NCBI GenBank assembly: GCA_033961575.1
Contig: CM066737.1
Coordinates: forward strand, 45,608,771-45,672,770
Direction of reading: 5' to 3'
Source: Aselliscus stoliczkanus
Lineage: Eukaryota; Chordata; Mammalia; Chiroptera; Hipposideridae
DNA: 64,000 bases
Part shown: piece by piece, positions 1 to 11,306 of the stretch
How the letters are laid out: each line of letters opens with the position of its first letter
Position numbering within the stretch: the stretch's first letter is position 1
Notes under the pieces: generated by a model
What the model was told of the DNA's origin: nothing
Seen by the model: the letters and a program-made list of their open reading frames with translations, nothing else
Databases searched by the model: none
Position numbers and translations under genes: made by a program

Positions 1-60
1 AATATTTGGCTACATTCCTAACTTTCAACCCTTTATATTTTGTTCCCTGGATGCTGATTA

Positions 61-101
61 TCTCCTTCTTCTCCTTCTTTTCCTTCTCCTTCTCCTTCTC
101 G

Positions 102-136
<35 letters not shown>

Positions 137-272
137 CTTCTTCTTCTTCTTCTTCTTCTTCTTCTTCTTCTTCTTCTTCTTCTTCTCCTCCTCCTCCTCC
201 TCTTCCTTCTTCTTCTCCTTCCCCTTCCCCTCCTTCTCATCCTCTCCTTCCTTTTTCTCCTTCTCCTTCCTC
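61..272. repeat. Triplet / polypyrimidine microsatellite tract
   Basis: About 210 bp of nearly uninterrupted pyrimidine on the + strand. It is a block of TCC/TTC units, then about 12 GTT units (101-136), then about 16 CTT units (137-184), then CTC, CCTT and related blocks. The opposite strand is a pure purine GAA/GAG tract outside the GTT block. Long open frames here (poly-Phe/Leu/Ser, poly-Arg/Thr) are products of the repeat and are not genes. Confidence 0.95.
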
Positions 273-606
273 AGAGACAGGTAAGTTTTTGTTTGTTTTT
301 TTTTTTGGCACAGAACTATTCATAAAAAGGCTTAAAGAGTAGGAAAAGCTTATGACCTGATTTTAGATTTGGGTGTCATCAGCAGATGGTAGCTGGAAAT
401 ATCAAAGTAGATGTATTGCCTTAGGCAAGAACGTTGGGAAAGGAGACAACAGACCAAGGAGTTTGATACCTTTTGATTTATGTTCTACCTGAAGTTTATG
501 TTACTGCAACAAGTCCCTGGGGATACCAGTTGAAAGCTTTCCAGAGACCACTGACATATGATGCTATGGTTTAATAGACTAGATTGGTTGTCATTTAACA
601 ACACAT
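273..606. other. No recognisable feature
   Basis: Single-copy-looking sequence between the microsatellite and the first SINE. I see no repeat family, conserved coding frame or RNA gene. Confidence 0.6.
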
Positions 607-617
607 AAAATTGATTA

Positions 618-718
618 GCGGGCCGGCCGAGTGGTGCGGTGGTTAAGCTCTGGCTTGGGAAGCCGGCGGCCCCGGTTCGGGTCCCACATATGAGAGCCAG
701 TGACACTGCCCTCAAAAA
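618..718 (+). mobile_element. Simple tRNA-derived SINE (Rhin-1-like)
   Basis: About 100-bp SINE: GGGCCGGCCGAGTGG head, A-box and B-box (GGTTCGGGTCC), a short unique part ending ACACTGCCCTC, then an A-tail. It is flanked by the 11-bp duplication AAAATTGATTA (607-617 and 719-729), which fixes both ends and shows L1-type retrotransposition. It is a pol III-derived element and not a functional tRNA gene. Confidence 0.93.
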
Positions 719-729
719 AAAATTGATTA

Positions 730-940
730 ACATTCTACAGTCTTCTGGTATGAACAATCATTTAAAATGTTTACAAATTTTGCTTTTCTCATCCTACAAA
801 GTAGATTACAGAACCTTATGCTGGGATGCATATACTAAAGCTGAAGGATTCTAAATTTTTATTTAATTCCTTTTTTATCACTTTAATGTCTCTTGGCTGT
901 TGCAAAATTTTGTAAAATCAGAAAGTAATTATATATAATT
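730..940. other. No recognisable feature
   Basis: AT-rich sequence between two SINEs. Nothing identified. Confidence 0.6.
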
Positions 941-1564
941 TCTTTTTTAAGATTTTATTGGGGAATTGAGAGGGGAACAGTGTTGGGGAATTTGGGGAGG
1001 GGACCAGCCAAGTTGTTATTCTCAATCTTCATTGTGGAGGGCGCCAGTTGCCATCTGGCTTCCCATTGGCAGCTCGTGGCCTCTAAGCTCAAGGTGTTGT
1101 GTTCAATCTTAGATGCATGTGGGTGTGGCCACCATCCCAAGCGAGAGTAGAATCAGCAGCCTTGTTGTTCAGAACACACACTTTATTCACAGGTCCGGGT
1201 GGCAGCTCAACTCAACGTGCTGAGTTCAGTCTTAGTTGTAAGTGGGCATAGCCACCATTCCATGTGGGAGTCAAACCCAGCAGCCTTGTTTTTAAGTGTG
1301 CATGCCCTATCCACTGAGCCATCCAGGCAGCAGCTCAGCTCAAGGTGCTGAGTTCAGTCTTCTGCAGGTGGGCATAGCCCACCATGGAACAGGCAATCTT
1401 GTTGTTACACTAGCTGAGCCATCCTGCCACCTATTGGCAGCTCAGCAACAGCTCAGTTAGGGTGCAGGGTTCACTGGCCCATGTGGGAATTGAACCAGTG
1501 GCCCTGTTGCTCAGAGAATGCACTCCAAGCCAACTCTTAACCAACTGAGCCACTCGGCCAGCCC
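941..1564 (-). mobile_element. Long composite SINE, multi-tRNA type
   Basis: Reverse-strand element. It begins on + with the complement of the CCCCAATAAAATCTTT tail and ends at 1564 with the complement of GGGCTGGCCGAGTGGCTCAG. Between these lie at least three tRNA-like monomers, each with a GGCTCAG A-box-like block and a GGTTCGACTCC B-box-like block. The other long copies lie at 16638, 34595, 36062, 40396 and 61181. Target-site duplication is too degenerate to call. Confidence 0.88.
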
Positions 1565-2919
1565 TTATATAGAAATTTAACATAACATTATTCTGGTCAG
1601 AAATATTTCTGAATGATTTTCATTCTTCTTATCTCAACAACTTCATATGAAGTAGAAGCATGTTATATTTAGATTGAGAAATGTATTGTTCAGTAACATT
1701 TAATTGCTAGCTCAGCATTGTACAACTTCAACTATATGATAATGAAATAAACATGGACTTTGAAACTAGACAAACCTGAGTTTGAAATACAATATCACTA
1801 GCTTAGGTGTCCCAACCCCATGAAGCCATTCCTGAAACTCTTCCCCGTCCCTTATTAGTTACTTTCCTTATGTGTTCACAAGAAACTTTATAATTATGCC
1901 AAATTGTATGTAAATTATCAACTACTGTGTCAGTTGCCACCATTACAACTTTTACAGGCAAAGAAACATGTTTAGTAACATGCCAGTACATTTTAGGTGC
2001 TCCTTTTAACATTTGAAAAGACAGGTGAATAGATGACATTTAAGTGTCTTGATTTATCTTTTTTTTAAAAGAGAATAAAAAGAGAGGGGTGATAACTTTT
2101 TTTTCAGAAACATGGATAAAAAAACCTAAGCATAATGTGTCAGTAGAGTAAGATGACAAAATGTAAAGCTAAAAGCAATATCTTGAGCAAAACTTGATCT
2201 AGCAAGTAGAGGCCCTCATGTTGACATGCCATCATGGGCTAAATAACGGCTCGAGTTTAGTTAGATAAACAGAGGAGTGTCTCACAACTAATTTGGTTCT
2301 TTGGAAATATTGAAGAATATTTCTGAGAAAAAGTTGAATTGTGGAACTTTATGGCACATTCTAAGATGATTGCCCCCACCCTTTCTGGTATTTAATTAGC
2401 TCATATTTCTAATGGAAGTGACATAAAATAGCCCAGAAACCCCATGAAAAAGTTCCTGACCTTGCTCTATGATTTCCCATCACTATGTCTAATATCATTA
2501 GATCAGACTTTGAAGCTAGCTTCCACAAGAGACTCCTATTTGCTCAAGTAAAAGAGATAGATAAGAAAGCTCATTATTTGTATTTGGAACTTCATGCAGC
2601 TAAAATCACATTTGAACAATCATAACCAGTGCTAAGTATTCACTAGATAGTTCCCATAATTCTATTGCAAAATCACTGCTGCTGATTCCAAAATGACAAT
2701 GCCTCAATTCAAAATAATTTATTGGTCATCTCTCTCAGGAATATGGTACAAAAATTTCCATAAATGGATCTTTTTGGAATAAGGGAGATTCATTGTTGTC
2801 CCTACAGCTCATTGCACTACTACTTTCATCAAAGAATCCTTGTGCCTTAGAATATGTACCCAAATTTAGGGAAAATGCAGTGGTCTTTCAAAATTAAGAT
2901 AACTTGCACACAATGGAGT
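1565..2919. other. Mostly unclassified single-copy sequence
   Basis: About 1.35 kb of AT-rich DNA with no coding potential that I can support. Part may be ancient repeat too diverged to name by eye; the only candidate is the MIR-like stretch listed separately. Confidence 0.55.
1751..1805 (+). repeat. Possible MIR fragment
   Basis: The order ACATGGACTTTGAAACTAGAC, then ACCTGAGTTTGAAAT, then ATCACTAGCTT matches the middle of the MIR consensus (gactctggagccagac / cctgggttcgaatcc / cactagct). It is short and diverged, so the call is tentative. Confidence 0.45.
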
Positions 2920-2924
2920 ATTGT

Positions 2925-3022
2925 ATTGTATAATACAATTATTATATGTATTATATGTATATTATGTATTGTATAATACAATGCATATGTATTATATGTA
3001 TATATGTATTGTATAATACAAT
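2925..3022. repeat. Palindromic AT minisatellite, three units
   Basis: ATTGTATAATACAAT occurs exactly three times, at 2925-2939, 2968-2982 and 3008-3022, with spacings of 43 and 40 bp. Each copy is a 7-bp perfect inverted repeat around one base. The intervening sequence is TATATGTAT-rich. Confidence 0.85.
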
Positions 3023-3029
3023 AACAGTA

Positions 3030-3136
3030 TTGTGTAATACAGATATTGTATTATACAGTTGTGCATCTGAAATTTATATAATATTATTAACCAATGTTAC
3101 CCTATAAATTTAACAAACTGAAAAAAAAGACATAAG
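3030..3136 (+). mobile_element. L1 3' terminal fragment
   Basis: The sequence runs GTTGTGCATCTGAAATTTATATAAT, then ATTAACCAATG, then ACCCTATAAATTTAA, then an A-rich end. This is the same 3'UTR end seen at 5421-5501, 41700-41785 and 63526-63625. It is a strongly 5'-truncated copy. Confidence 0.75.
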
Positions 3137-3150
3137 AAAAGAAATGAGCT

Positions 3151-3252
3151 GGGCCAGCCTAGTGGCACGGTGGTTAAAAGCTGGCTTGGAATGCCAGCGG
3201 CCCCGGTTCAGATCCCACATATGAGGGCCAGTTACATTACCCTCTAAAAAAA
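3151..3252 (+). mobile_element. Simple tRNA-derived SINE
   Basis: Complete head, B-box and A-tail. Flanked by a perfect 14-bp duplication AAAAGAAATGAGCT (3137-3150 and 3253-3266). It landed at the 5' edge of an ancient L1 remnant. Confidence 0.94.
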
Positions 3253-3757
3253 AAAAGAAATGAGCTATCAAGCCATGAAAAGACATGAAGGAAGCTTAAA
3301 TGCATATTATTGAGAGAAGTGAATCTGAAAAAACTACATACTGTGTGATTCCAACTATATGATATTCTGGAAAATGTTCTACAGAGACAACAGAAAATCA
3401 GTGGTTTGTAAGGAGGGACAAAGATGAATATTTAGAGCACAGAGGATTTTTAAGTCAATGAAAATGTTCTCTATGATATTATAATGATGGGTACATGTCA
3501 TTATACATTTGTCCAAACCCACAGAATGTACAACCCCAATAATCAAAAATACAGTAAACTATAGACTCTGGGTGAAAATGATGTGTCAATATAGGTTCAT
3601 CAGTTATAACAAACATACCCATTTGGGGGGAGGTGTAGATAACGGGATGCTATGCATGGGTGGAGGCAGGAAATATGTGGGAATTCTGTACCTTTCACTC
3701 AATTTTGGTGTGGAATTAAATTGCTCTAAAACTAAAGTCTATTAAAAATAATAAAAC
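3253..3757 (+). mobile_element. Ancient L1 (L1MB-like) 3'UTR remnant
   Basis: It contains a block order I know from old placental L1 3' ends: GCCATGAAAAGACATG, GATTCCAACTATATGA, CATTATACATTTGTCCAAACCC, ATGTGTCAATATAGGTTCATC, a G-rich stretch, and CTCTAAAACTAAAGTCTATTAAAAA. Divergence is visibly greater than in the lineage-specific L1s, so it predates them. Confidence 0.8.
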
Positions 3758-3759
3758 TA

Positions 3760-4190
3760 GGGCCGGCCGAATGGCACACTGCTTAAGAGCTGGTTTAGGA
3801 CGCCAGCAGCCCCGGTTCAGATCCCACATATGAGGGCCAGTGACACTGCCCTCTACAGCTAACAACAGCTCCACCTGCAGCTGGGCTGCACGAGCCCTGC
3901 CAATGGTGTAGGCTGCAGCCCTTGCCGCAGTGGGCTGCCATAGGCTACAGTGAGTGGCCGGCAGCCAGTGTGAGCTGCCAATAGCCGCAGTGAGTGACCA
4001 TCCAGAGGCCGGTGACCGATTTGCCTCATCCGGGAAGAGCGCAATGACTATACAAACATGGGCCAGTGAAGCAACGTCCTCCGCTACTAGACTGAAGAAC
4101 AAAAAGACAGCAACTTGTCTGTTCCCCTTCCCTGATTCCCTAACATTGCTCCCCTTCCCCAATTCCCCAATAAAATATTTTTTTAAAAAA
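3760..4190 (+). mobile_element. Composite SINE, SINE-head plus long body
   Basis: The first about 95 bp equal the simple SINE up to GACACTGCCCTC. Instead of an A-tail it continues with CTACAGCTAACAACAGCTCC, a repeated GGCAGCC/GTGAGCTGCC region, a block ending AACTAGACTGAAGAACAAAA, and the pyrimidine-rich CCCCAATTCCCCAATAAAAT tail. The same arrangement recurs at 13601, 22787(-), 44573, 59615 and 60610(-). The antisense open frame at 3716-4162 is a by-product of the repeat. Confidence 0.9.
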
Positions 4191-5034
4191 TAAATAAATA
4201 AATGCTAAAATTCCTTTATAATACAAAAAACAAGTACCTAAATGTAAACAAATAAAAATTTGAATTAAAAAATTAAAACAAAAGATTTTTTCCCTGAAAG
4301 TTTAGGCCAAAAATGTAGGTGAGCATTTTACACAGCAAAATACAGTACCTAGTATGGACCCCCTAAATTTTTTTACTGCTGCCTTATGTTCCCCACTGCT
4401 TGAAAGGCTGCCTTGAGTCCCTCTGTGAAATGGGCTGACACACACACATATAAGGGCCTATCTGAGTCATATCTTATATTGAGATGAGAGTTGTTTCATT
4501 GATAAGAGGGTTAAATAAACTGCCATAAAAACTTGTTTATATGGAATGGGTCACTATGTATTGTATGATTAATGATAGATGATACTTTGAATTAATTTCT
4601 AAACCAAATTGATCTCTGTCTTTATCACCACATTCTATAATTCTGCTAGTAACATGTAATTTTATATAAATATTGCAGTAAGACATGGAACACTTTCAGC
4701 TTGCCAACTACTGATGTCTGGTATGCATGTTTGCTTTTTAGCATAATATAGGAGAAAAATAAGAACAACTAAGAAAAAATATACATCATTGGCTCAAAAT
4801 ACCAAAGAAATAAATGTTAATGTTTAAATTCTCCATCAGACTGACGTGTGCCATGGTCAGTCTGATACCATCCATGACTTACTCCCAGGGCATTAAAAAG
4901 TCCTCCAGATATGATAGTGGCTTGAGATAGCTTGAGAAAATGTATAAAGGATGGGTGTGCATAAAAAATGGCTGCCTCCAATCTTCCTCTACTTAAATGC
5001 AGTAATCTTACAAAATTATTTTTTCTAAAATAAA
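4191..5034. other. No recognisable feature
   Basis: About 840 bp of AT-rich sequence with short A-runs. No coding frame, RNA gene or repeat family recognised. Confidence 0.55.
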
Positions 5035-5501
5035 ATAAACTAATAAAAGTGTCCTTCGATAGATTATTGGATGAAGAAGATGTGGTATATATACACAATA
5101 GAATACTACTCTGCCATAAGAAAAGATAAAAATAGTGCTATTTGAGACAACATGGATGAATCTTGAGATTGTTATGCTAAGCGAAATAACTCAGACAAAG
5201 AAAGTCGAGAACCATATTATTTCACTGAAATGTGGTATATAAAACTGAAGGCAACAGAGGAACAAGACAAACAAATAAACAAAAACTCATAGACACAAAC
5301 AATAGTTTAGTGGTTGCCAGAGGATAAGGGGGGGTATGGTAGAAGAGGGTAAACAGGGTCAAATATATGGTGATGGAAGGAGAAGTGACTCTGGGTGGTG
5401 AACACATAATGCAATATATAGATGATGTATTATGGAGTTGTACACTTGAAACTTATGTAGTTTTGTTGACCATTGTCACCCCAATACATTTAAATAAAAA
5501 A
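5035..5501 (+). mobile_element. 5'-truncated L1, ORF2 end plus 3'UTR
   Basis: It starts in the last codons of ORF2; GATGTGGTATATATACACAA and GAATACTACTC encode the usual C-terminal MWYIYTMEYYSA-type block. A 3'UTR follows, ending CACCCCAATACATTTAAATAAAAAA. The only long frames are fragments. Confidence 0.88.
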
Positions 5502-5605
5502 GATTATAAACTCCTTAAAACTAAGGACAATGCTAGTTTTGTTTACCACTATAAATTCAGCATCCAGTTGAGGTACTCAGTAAATATTTGAATGAATGAA
5601 TGAAG
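5502..5605 (+). repeat. L2 3' end
   Basis: AAACTCCTTAAAACTAAGGACA, then TTTGTTTACCACTATAAATTCAGCATC, then CTCAGTAAATATTTGAATGAATGAATGAA follows the L2 3' consensus block by block. The L1 above is inserted directly against it. Confidence 0.75.
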
Positions 5606-6901
5606 TCACTACTTATTTCTAAGTGAGAAACACCGGAGAGAATTTGGCTCAAGCTATTCCATTTTCCTACTTATTATTTGGTCATGAAATTGTAATAAAC
5701 TTAGGCATAGAAAGGAAGTTTTTCAATGTTTTCTGAGAAGAGAGAAAAAATCATTTGTTTCATCTACTCCATTTTCTTCCTCCTTCATATCAATTTAATG
5801 GATTAGCTTGTACTTTGACTTTGTGTGAATTAAAGAAGAGGCTGAGAAAATGTTTGTAGGTTATGTTAAATCTTGATGTGCTTGTGTGCATATGTTTTGT
5901 GTAAGTATACATTACCATAGTCATGCATATACCCATATAAAATGTTTCATGAACATGTTCAGATTAATGTTCTAGGACATGATGAACATGTTTGACCACT
6001 TAATTTTCCTGCCAATCATATGATCATATCTGTAACATGATTGAATTATTATTATGTAATATTCAATACCATTTATCAGTTTGGTTGAGGTGATCATGGT
6101 GCCATTCATTGTTATGGTCAGAAAAGCCAGCTCTGTTCAGAATTTAAAAGGGACTTGGCAATTTCTATTTACTGCTACTATTAGAAAATGATAATAAACA
6201 TTTAGTTTGCTTACTTTATAATTTCCAAATGTTCCAGTGATTAATTGAATACTCTTGGTTAAGAATATTTAGATTATATTGTTTGCATAATAAAATTGTG
6301 ATTGAGAAGAAAAGTGCAAAATACTTTGTGTGATTAAAGCTTCATGTTAATTCATTTAAATGCAGATAAAACAAGGGTCATAGCATATTTAATATATTTG
6401 TGAGAAGGCAAGTGGTACTGTATTCTAAATTAAAGAATGAAGAGGGGTTATCATTTTCTATTCTATATCTCTAACATACATTTATATTGGTTTAAGTGCT
6501 CATTTTATAATTTAACTTTAAAAATGAATTTTTATACATACAGTGAAATACCTATCAACTTATTATACATCCTATTACAATGAATTTCCACATAATAGAA
6601 AATTATTTTTTTCTATAATGAACTGGGTGAACTTAAATATTGCCTAACCTAAGTAGTTCATTGGCTGGGAATTGAAAATCTTTTTGTTTTTGTAAAACAT
6701 TTGAATATAATGGTAGTTTTGGACTTTATTTCCTTCAAATATTTAATTTAATACTTATGGAGATCCATGCCACTAAACATACCATATAATAGGAAAACTA
6801 TTATATTTCAAACTAATGATTAAAACAATAGAACAGATAGGAGGAATAAGGCTTTGGAAGGACATTGAAGTAAATACATTTAGAACTATTGTAGAATTGT
6901 G
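5606..6901. other. No recognisable feature
   Basis: About 1.3 kb of AT-rich, single-copy-looking sequence. No gene, RNA or named repeat is supported. Confidence 0.55.
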
Positions 6902-7005
6902 TTTTTTTTTTTAGGGCAGTGTTACTGGCCCTCATATGTGGGACCGAACCAGGGCCGCCGGCTTCCAAAGCCAGCGCTTAACCACTGCACCACTCGGCCA
7001 GCCCC
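6902..7005 (-). mobile_element. Simple tRNA-derived SINE
   Basis: T-run, then GGGCAGTG, GGCCCTCATATGTGGGACC, GCCAGCGCTTAACCACTGCACCACTCGGCCAGCCCC: the complement of the SINE consensus. Target-site duplication not clear. Confidence 0.9.
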
Positions 7006-7384
7006 AGAAATTTTTGAATACCACATCTTTGATCATCCTGAAAATAACAGTGGGATCTTTGTTCCTAGGTATCTTGAAGAACAGGACAGACAACTAGCTA
7101 CATGTGCTATATAGATATTTTTAGATTCTAACATGACTGAAGAACAAAATAAACGCAGTAATATCCCTCACAGACCACTTAATCACTTACTGTTCATTAA
7201 TAATTTTAAAAGCAATTTATTTTTTGTAAAATGTGGCCAAAATATACTTACTTCGATGCACAAACGTAACTCAACATTGTTCAAAAGATACATTAAGGGC
7301 TTGCAGATAAACATAAAAACTTGATAGAAAACAAAATCCTTAGAATAATAAACATAATTTTAAAATAGTTGTAGGTAATACTTA
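7006..7384. other. No recognisable feature
   Basis: Short AT-rich stretch between the SINE and the mariner element. Nothing identified. Confidence 0.55.
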
Positions 7385-7386
7385 TA

Positions 7387-8690
7387 CAAAGACTGACAAT
7401 TAAGTTCGTACTCGTCCTAGAAAAAGTGCTACATACCTCATTGCTGACTATCACTATAGTTACCTTCGAAGTACTCCCCTTGGGAAGCTATGCACTGAAG
7501 CCAGTGCCTAGTCCACCCTTCAAAGCAATTTTGGAACTCTTTTTCTGGAATAGCCATCAGAGCTGTCGTCGTATTACCCTTGATGTTCTGAATGTCATCA
7601 AAATATCTTCCTTTCAATATTTCCTTTACCTTCAGATAAAGAAAGAAGTCATGAAGGGCCAGATCAGGTGAATAGGGAGGGTGTTCCAATATAGTTCTTT
7701 GTTTACTGGCTAAAAACTCCCTCACAGACAGTGCCGTGTGAGCTGGTGCATTGTTGTGATGCAAGAGCCATAAATTGTTGGTGAAAAGTTCAGGTCGTAT
7801 AACTTTTTCACACAGCCTTTTCAGTACTTCCAAATAGTAAACATGGTTAACTGTTTGTCCAGTTGGTACCTATTCATAATGAGTAAACGATCTGATATAA
7901 AAAAAGGTTAGCAACATATTTTGACTCTTGATTTGGGTTGATGGAATTTTTTTAGTTGTGGAGAATTGGCTGACTTCCATTTTGCACTTTGACTCTTTGT
8001 TTCAGATTTGTATTGGTACACCCATGTTTCCATCACCAGTGACAACATGGTCCAAAAAGTCATCTCGCCTCTCCAACAGGTCTTGGCAAAGTTAGACTCT
8101 CCTTTGCTTTTGTTCATTGGTGAGCTCCTTTGGGACGATTTTTGCACACACTTTCTCATGTCAAGATTTTCAGTTAAGATTTTCCTAATTGTTTCTCTAT
8201 CAATGTTTACTTAGTCTGATATGTTTCTCACAGTCAGCCAATGATTTTGGTGCACAATTTGATGAATTTTTGCAATGTTTTCATCAGTTTTGCTCATTAC
8301 TGGGAACCCTGACCTCTCTTCATCAGTGACACATTCTCTCCTCTCAGAAAATAGTTTAATCCATTTGTACACTGCTGTTTTCTTCATGGCATTATCCCCA
8401 GAAACTTGGAATAACATGTCCCTGGTTTCACTTCCACTCTTTCCAAGTTCAACAAGAAATTTAATTTCTGTTCATTGCTCTAATTCAAGGTCAGACATTC
8501 TCATGACAGCACACAAAAACACTCGACAACTCTAATGAATGCCACTCAGCAAGACACTGCCACACATCGACATGAACACAGCTGTGAGACACTGATATAC
8601 CAAGGTTATGAAACTTTACTGAGCTCTTTGTACAATGCTGCCAGTGTAAGTGCATGGTGGCAAGTTTGCGAACTTAATTGTCAGACCTCA
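7387..8690 (-). mobile_element. Mariner DNA transposon, full length, inactive
   Basis: A 1304-bp element. Its ends carry the inverted repeat CTGACAATTAAGTTCG (left, about 7393) and the complement CGAACTTAATTGTCAGACCT (right, about 8669-8688). The left flank is TA (7385-7386); the right flank is TG, a decayed TA. The length and the encoded transposase with D34D spacing (seen intact in the sister copy at 48262) place it in mariner sensu stricto. Confidence 0.9.
7438..8504 (-). pseudogene. Mariner transposase pseudogene
   Basis: The remnant begins at an ATG complementary to 8502-8504 and ends at a stop at 7438, about 355 codons, the usual mariner length. The N-terminal helix-turn-helix part is readable at 8211-8417 (AVYKWIKLFSERRECVTDEE, then WLTVRNISD), and the middle at 7908-8159 (ETWVYQYKSETKSQS). 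The C-terminal catalytic part is at 7438-7833 (NNAPAHTALSVREFLASKQ, HPPYSPDLALHDFFLYLKVK). These lie in different frames with stops between them. The aspartate normally in the HHDNAPAH motif is Asn, so the protein would be inactive even if the frames were continuous. Confidence 0.9.
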
Positions 8691-8692
8691 TG

Positions 8693-8860
8693 TATTGCTT
8701 ACTATGTGCCCAGGATTTTTTTATTGTACTCCTTAGTCCACAAATCATGTTAAGTACATAGTATTATCATCACCATTTTACAGATAAGGATTCTGGAGTA
8801 TTTCTGAGTCACTTTCTCATCTTCCAAACTCCTATATAAACCTAAGGGAAGAGATTCTTA
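8693..8860 (-). repeat. MIR-like fragment
   Basis: TTACTATGTGCCCAGG, then TTAAGTACATAGTATTATCATC, ACCATTTTACAGATAAGGA and GAGTCAC follow the reverse complement of MIR (ctatgtgccaggcactg / cattttacagatgaggaaactgag). It begins right at the mariner right end. Confidence 0.6.
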
Positions 8861-8965
8861 CATTCTCCCTTCTTATCAATATTGTACTTGGTTGTGGGTA
8901 TGCTAGCGCTATTTTCCATTTATGACCTCCATGATCTATAATTGTTAAGTTTAATGTTACTTTTT

Positions 8966-9064
8966 TTTTTGAGGGCAGTGTCACTGGCCCTCATATGTGG
9001 GACTGAACCAGGGCCACTGGCTTCCTAAGCCAGCATTTAACCACCGTGCCACTTGGCCAGCCCA
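8966..9064 (-). mobile_element. Simple tRNA-derived SINE
   Basis: Reverse-strand SINE with a perfect 13-bp duplication AATGTTACTTTTT (8953-8965 and 9065-9077). The right-hand duplication is also the left flank of the following L1. Confidence 0.93.
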
Positions 9065-11221
9065 AATGTTACTTTTTGAAGAGGTCCAAGATGACAGTGT
9101 AGAAGGACCCTAAACTCACCCCATGCTACAATCACACAAAATATACAACTACATATAAAGCAATGTTTCCTGAGAGACAATTGAAGGCTAGTTGAACAGT
9201 TTCTGCACAACAAATGAGTTAAAGACTGCATAGGTTAATATTGGAGAACTTAGAGAGTGCTCCTGGATTTTTAGGAACTCTTTTGGATCAGAGGTACCAG
9301 TGAGTGCCATCGTTTACATCCCCCCACCAAGATAGCATGGGCTGGAGCTCTGTCTAAGTTATCTAGCCAACCTCCAAGGCCACCACAGCATAGGCCCAGC
9401 CACCTTACCCTGTACCTGCTCAGGTCCTGGACAGCTGGAGCATAAGGGGGCCCACAGAGCCCTGCACCCTAGACAAGTTCAGCCAGCACCTGATGCAGCC
9501 TTGGTGAGTGGCATCCATACGTTATCCCAGGTGCCCACTCCAGTTCCATTCAGCCTGCCCAAACCAGCTAGAACACACAGGTTTCTACAAGAGGCCACTT
9601 TTTCAAGATTGGGAGAGATAGCTGTTTTGTCTAATTCATAGAAACAAACAATAAAGTTTAAACAAAATGAGACAACAGAGAAAAATGCCCCAAATGAAGG
9701 AACCGAAAAGCAAAACAGAAAAGAAGTGCTAATGCAACAGAGATAAGCAATTTGCTTGATAAAGAATATAAAGAATGCTCATCAAACTTGAAAGTAGAAT
9801 AAGGAACTCAGTGAGAACTTCAACAATGTGTTAGAAAAATATAATGAATAATTAGACAGAGCTGAAGACTATAACTGAAATTAAAAAATAGCCAGATTCA
9901 TTAAGAAGAAAGAGAGCCCAAATAAATAAAATCAGAAATCAAATAGAAGTTACAACTGACACCCCAGAAATATAAAGTATCATTAAAGAATACTACGAAC
10001 AATTATATGCTAGCAAATTAGACAACTTAGAAGAAATGGGTGAATGTCTAGAAGCCTACAACCTTCAAATACTGAACCAGGAAGAAACAGAAAATCTGAC
10101 CAGATGGATTACAAGCTAAGATGTTGAAGTAATAATCAACACTCCCAACAAAAAAAAGTCACGGACTAGACAGCTTCACAGGTGAATTCTACCAAACATT
10201 TAAAGAAGAATTAATACTTACACTTCTCATACAATTACAAAAAATTGAAAAGGAAGAAATACTTCCAAACTCATTGTACAAGGCCAGCATTACCCTGCTA
10301 CCAAAACCAGACAAAGAAACTACAAATAAAAGAAAATTACAGGTCAATATCCCTGACAAACATAGATGCAAAGTTTCTCAACAAAACATTAGCAAACCAA
10401 ATTCAACAATGCACTAAAATGATTATATATCATGTTAAAGTGAGATATATTTCATAGAATCAAGGATGGTTTCATATCTGCAAATCAGTCATGGCAATAT
10501 ACAACATCAGGAAAATGAGAGATAAAAATCATATAATTATCTCAACAGGTGTGGAAAAACAATTGATGAAATTTAACATGACTTATGTTAAAACTATCAA
10601 CAAAGTGAACCTAGAGAGAACATACTTCAACATAATATAGGGCATATATGAAAAATCCACAGTTAATATGAGAAATCCACAGTTAACTTCATACTCAGTG
10701 GTGAAAAGCTGAAAACTTTTCCTGTAATATCAAAAACAATACAAGGATACCCCCTCTCACCACTTTTATTCAACATAGTATTGAAAATCCTAGCCACAAC
10801 GTTCAGAAAAATTAAAGAAATAAAAGGCATCCAAGTCAGAAATGATGAAGTAAAACTGTCTCTATTTACAAGTGACATGATATTATATATAGAAAACCCT
10901 AAAGACTCCACAAACAGTTAGAATTAATAAATGAATTAATTCAATAAAGTTGCAGGATAAAAAATTTAATATACAGAAATCTGTTGCATTTCCATGCATT
11001 AATAACAAATGATTACAAAGAGAAATTAAGAGAACAATCCCATTTACAATTATATCAAAAAGAATAATATACCGAGGAGCAGATTTAACAAAATTGGTGA
11101 AAGACCCATACTTTGAAAACTATAATACATTGAAGAAGGAAATTGAAGAGAACACAAATAAATGGAAGGATATACTGTGCTTATGGATTGGAAGGATTAT
11201 TATTGTTAAAATGTCCGTACT

Positions 11222-11306
11222 GGGCTGGCCGAGTGGTGCTGTGGTTAAGCGCTGGCTTGGGAAGCCAGCGGTCCCGGTTCGGGTCCCACATATGCCCTCA
11301 AAAAAT
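11222..11306 (+). mobile_element. Simple SINE with 3' internal deletion
   Basis: Head and B-box present, but CACATATG is followed directly by CCCTCA, so about 16 bp (the AGGGCCAGTGACACT part) are missing. Flanked by AAAATGTCCGTACT (11208-11221 and 11307-11320). Confidence 0.92.

Noticed and set aside
6..284. 92-residue Phe/Leu/Ser-rich frame and the Arg/Thr-rich frame opposite it
   Set aside because: Pure translation of a triplet microsatellite.
618..718. True tRNA genes at the many tRNA-like sites
   Set aside because: Expanded D-loop, no proper acceptor stem, A-tails and target-site duplications identify them as SINEs.
3716..4162. 148-residue antisense frame that recurs, in part, in other composite SINE copies (13575-13973, 44596-44913, 59714-60037)
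   Set aside because: It is shared only because the SINE is shared. Frames differ in length and are broken in each copy, and no coding family is recognisable.
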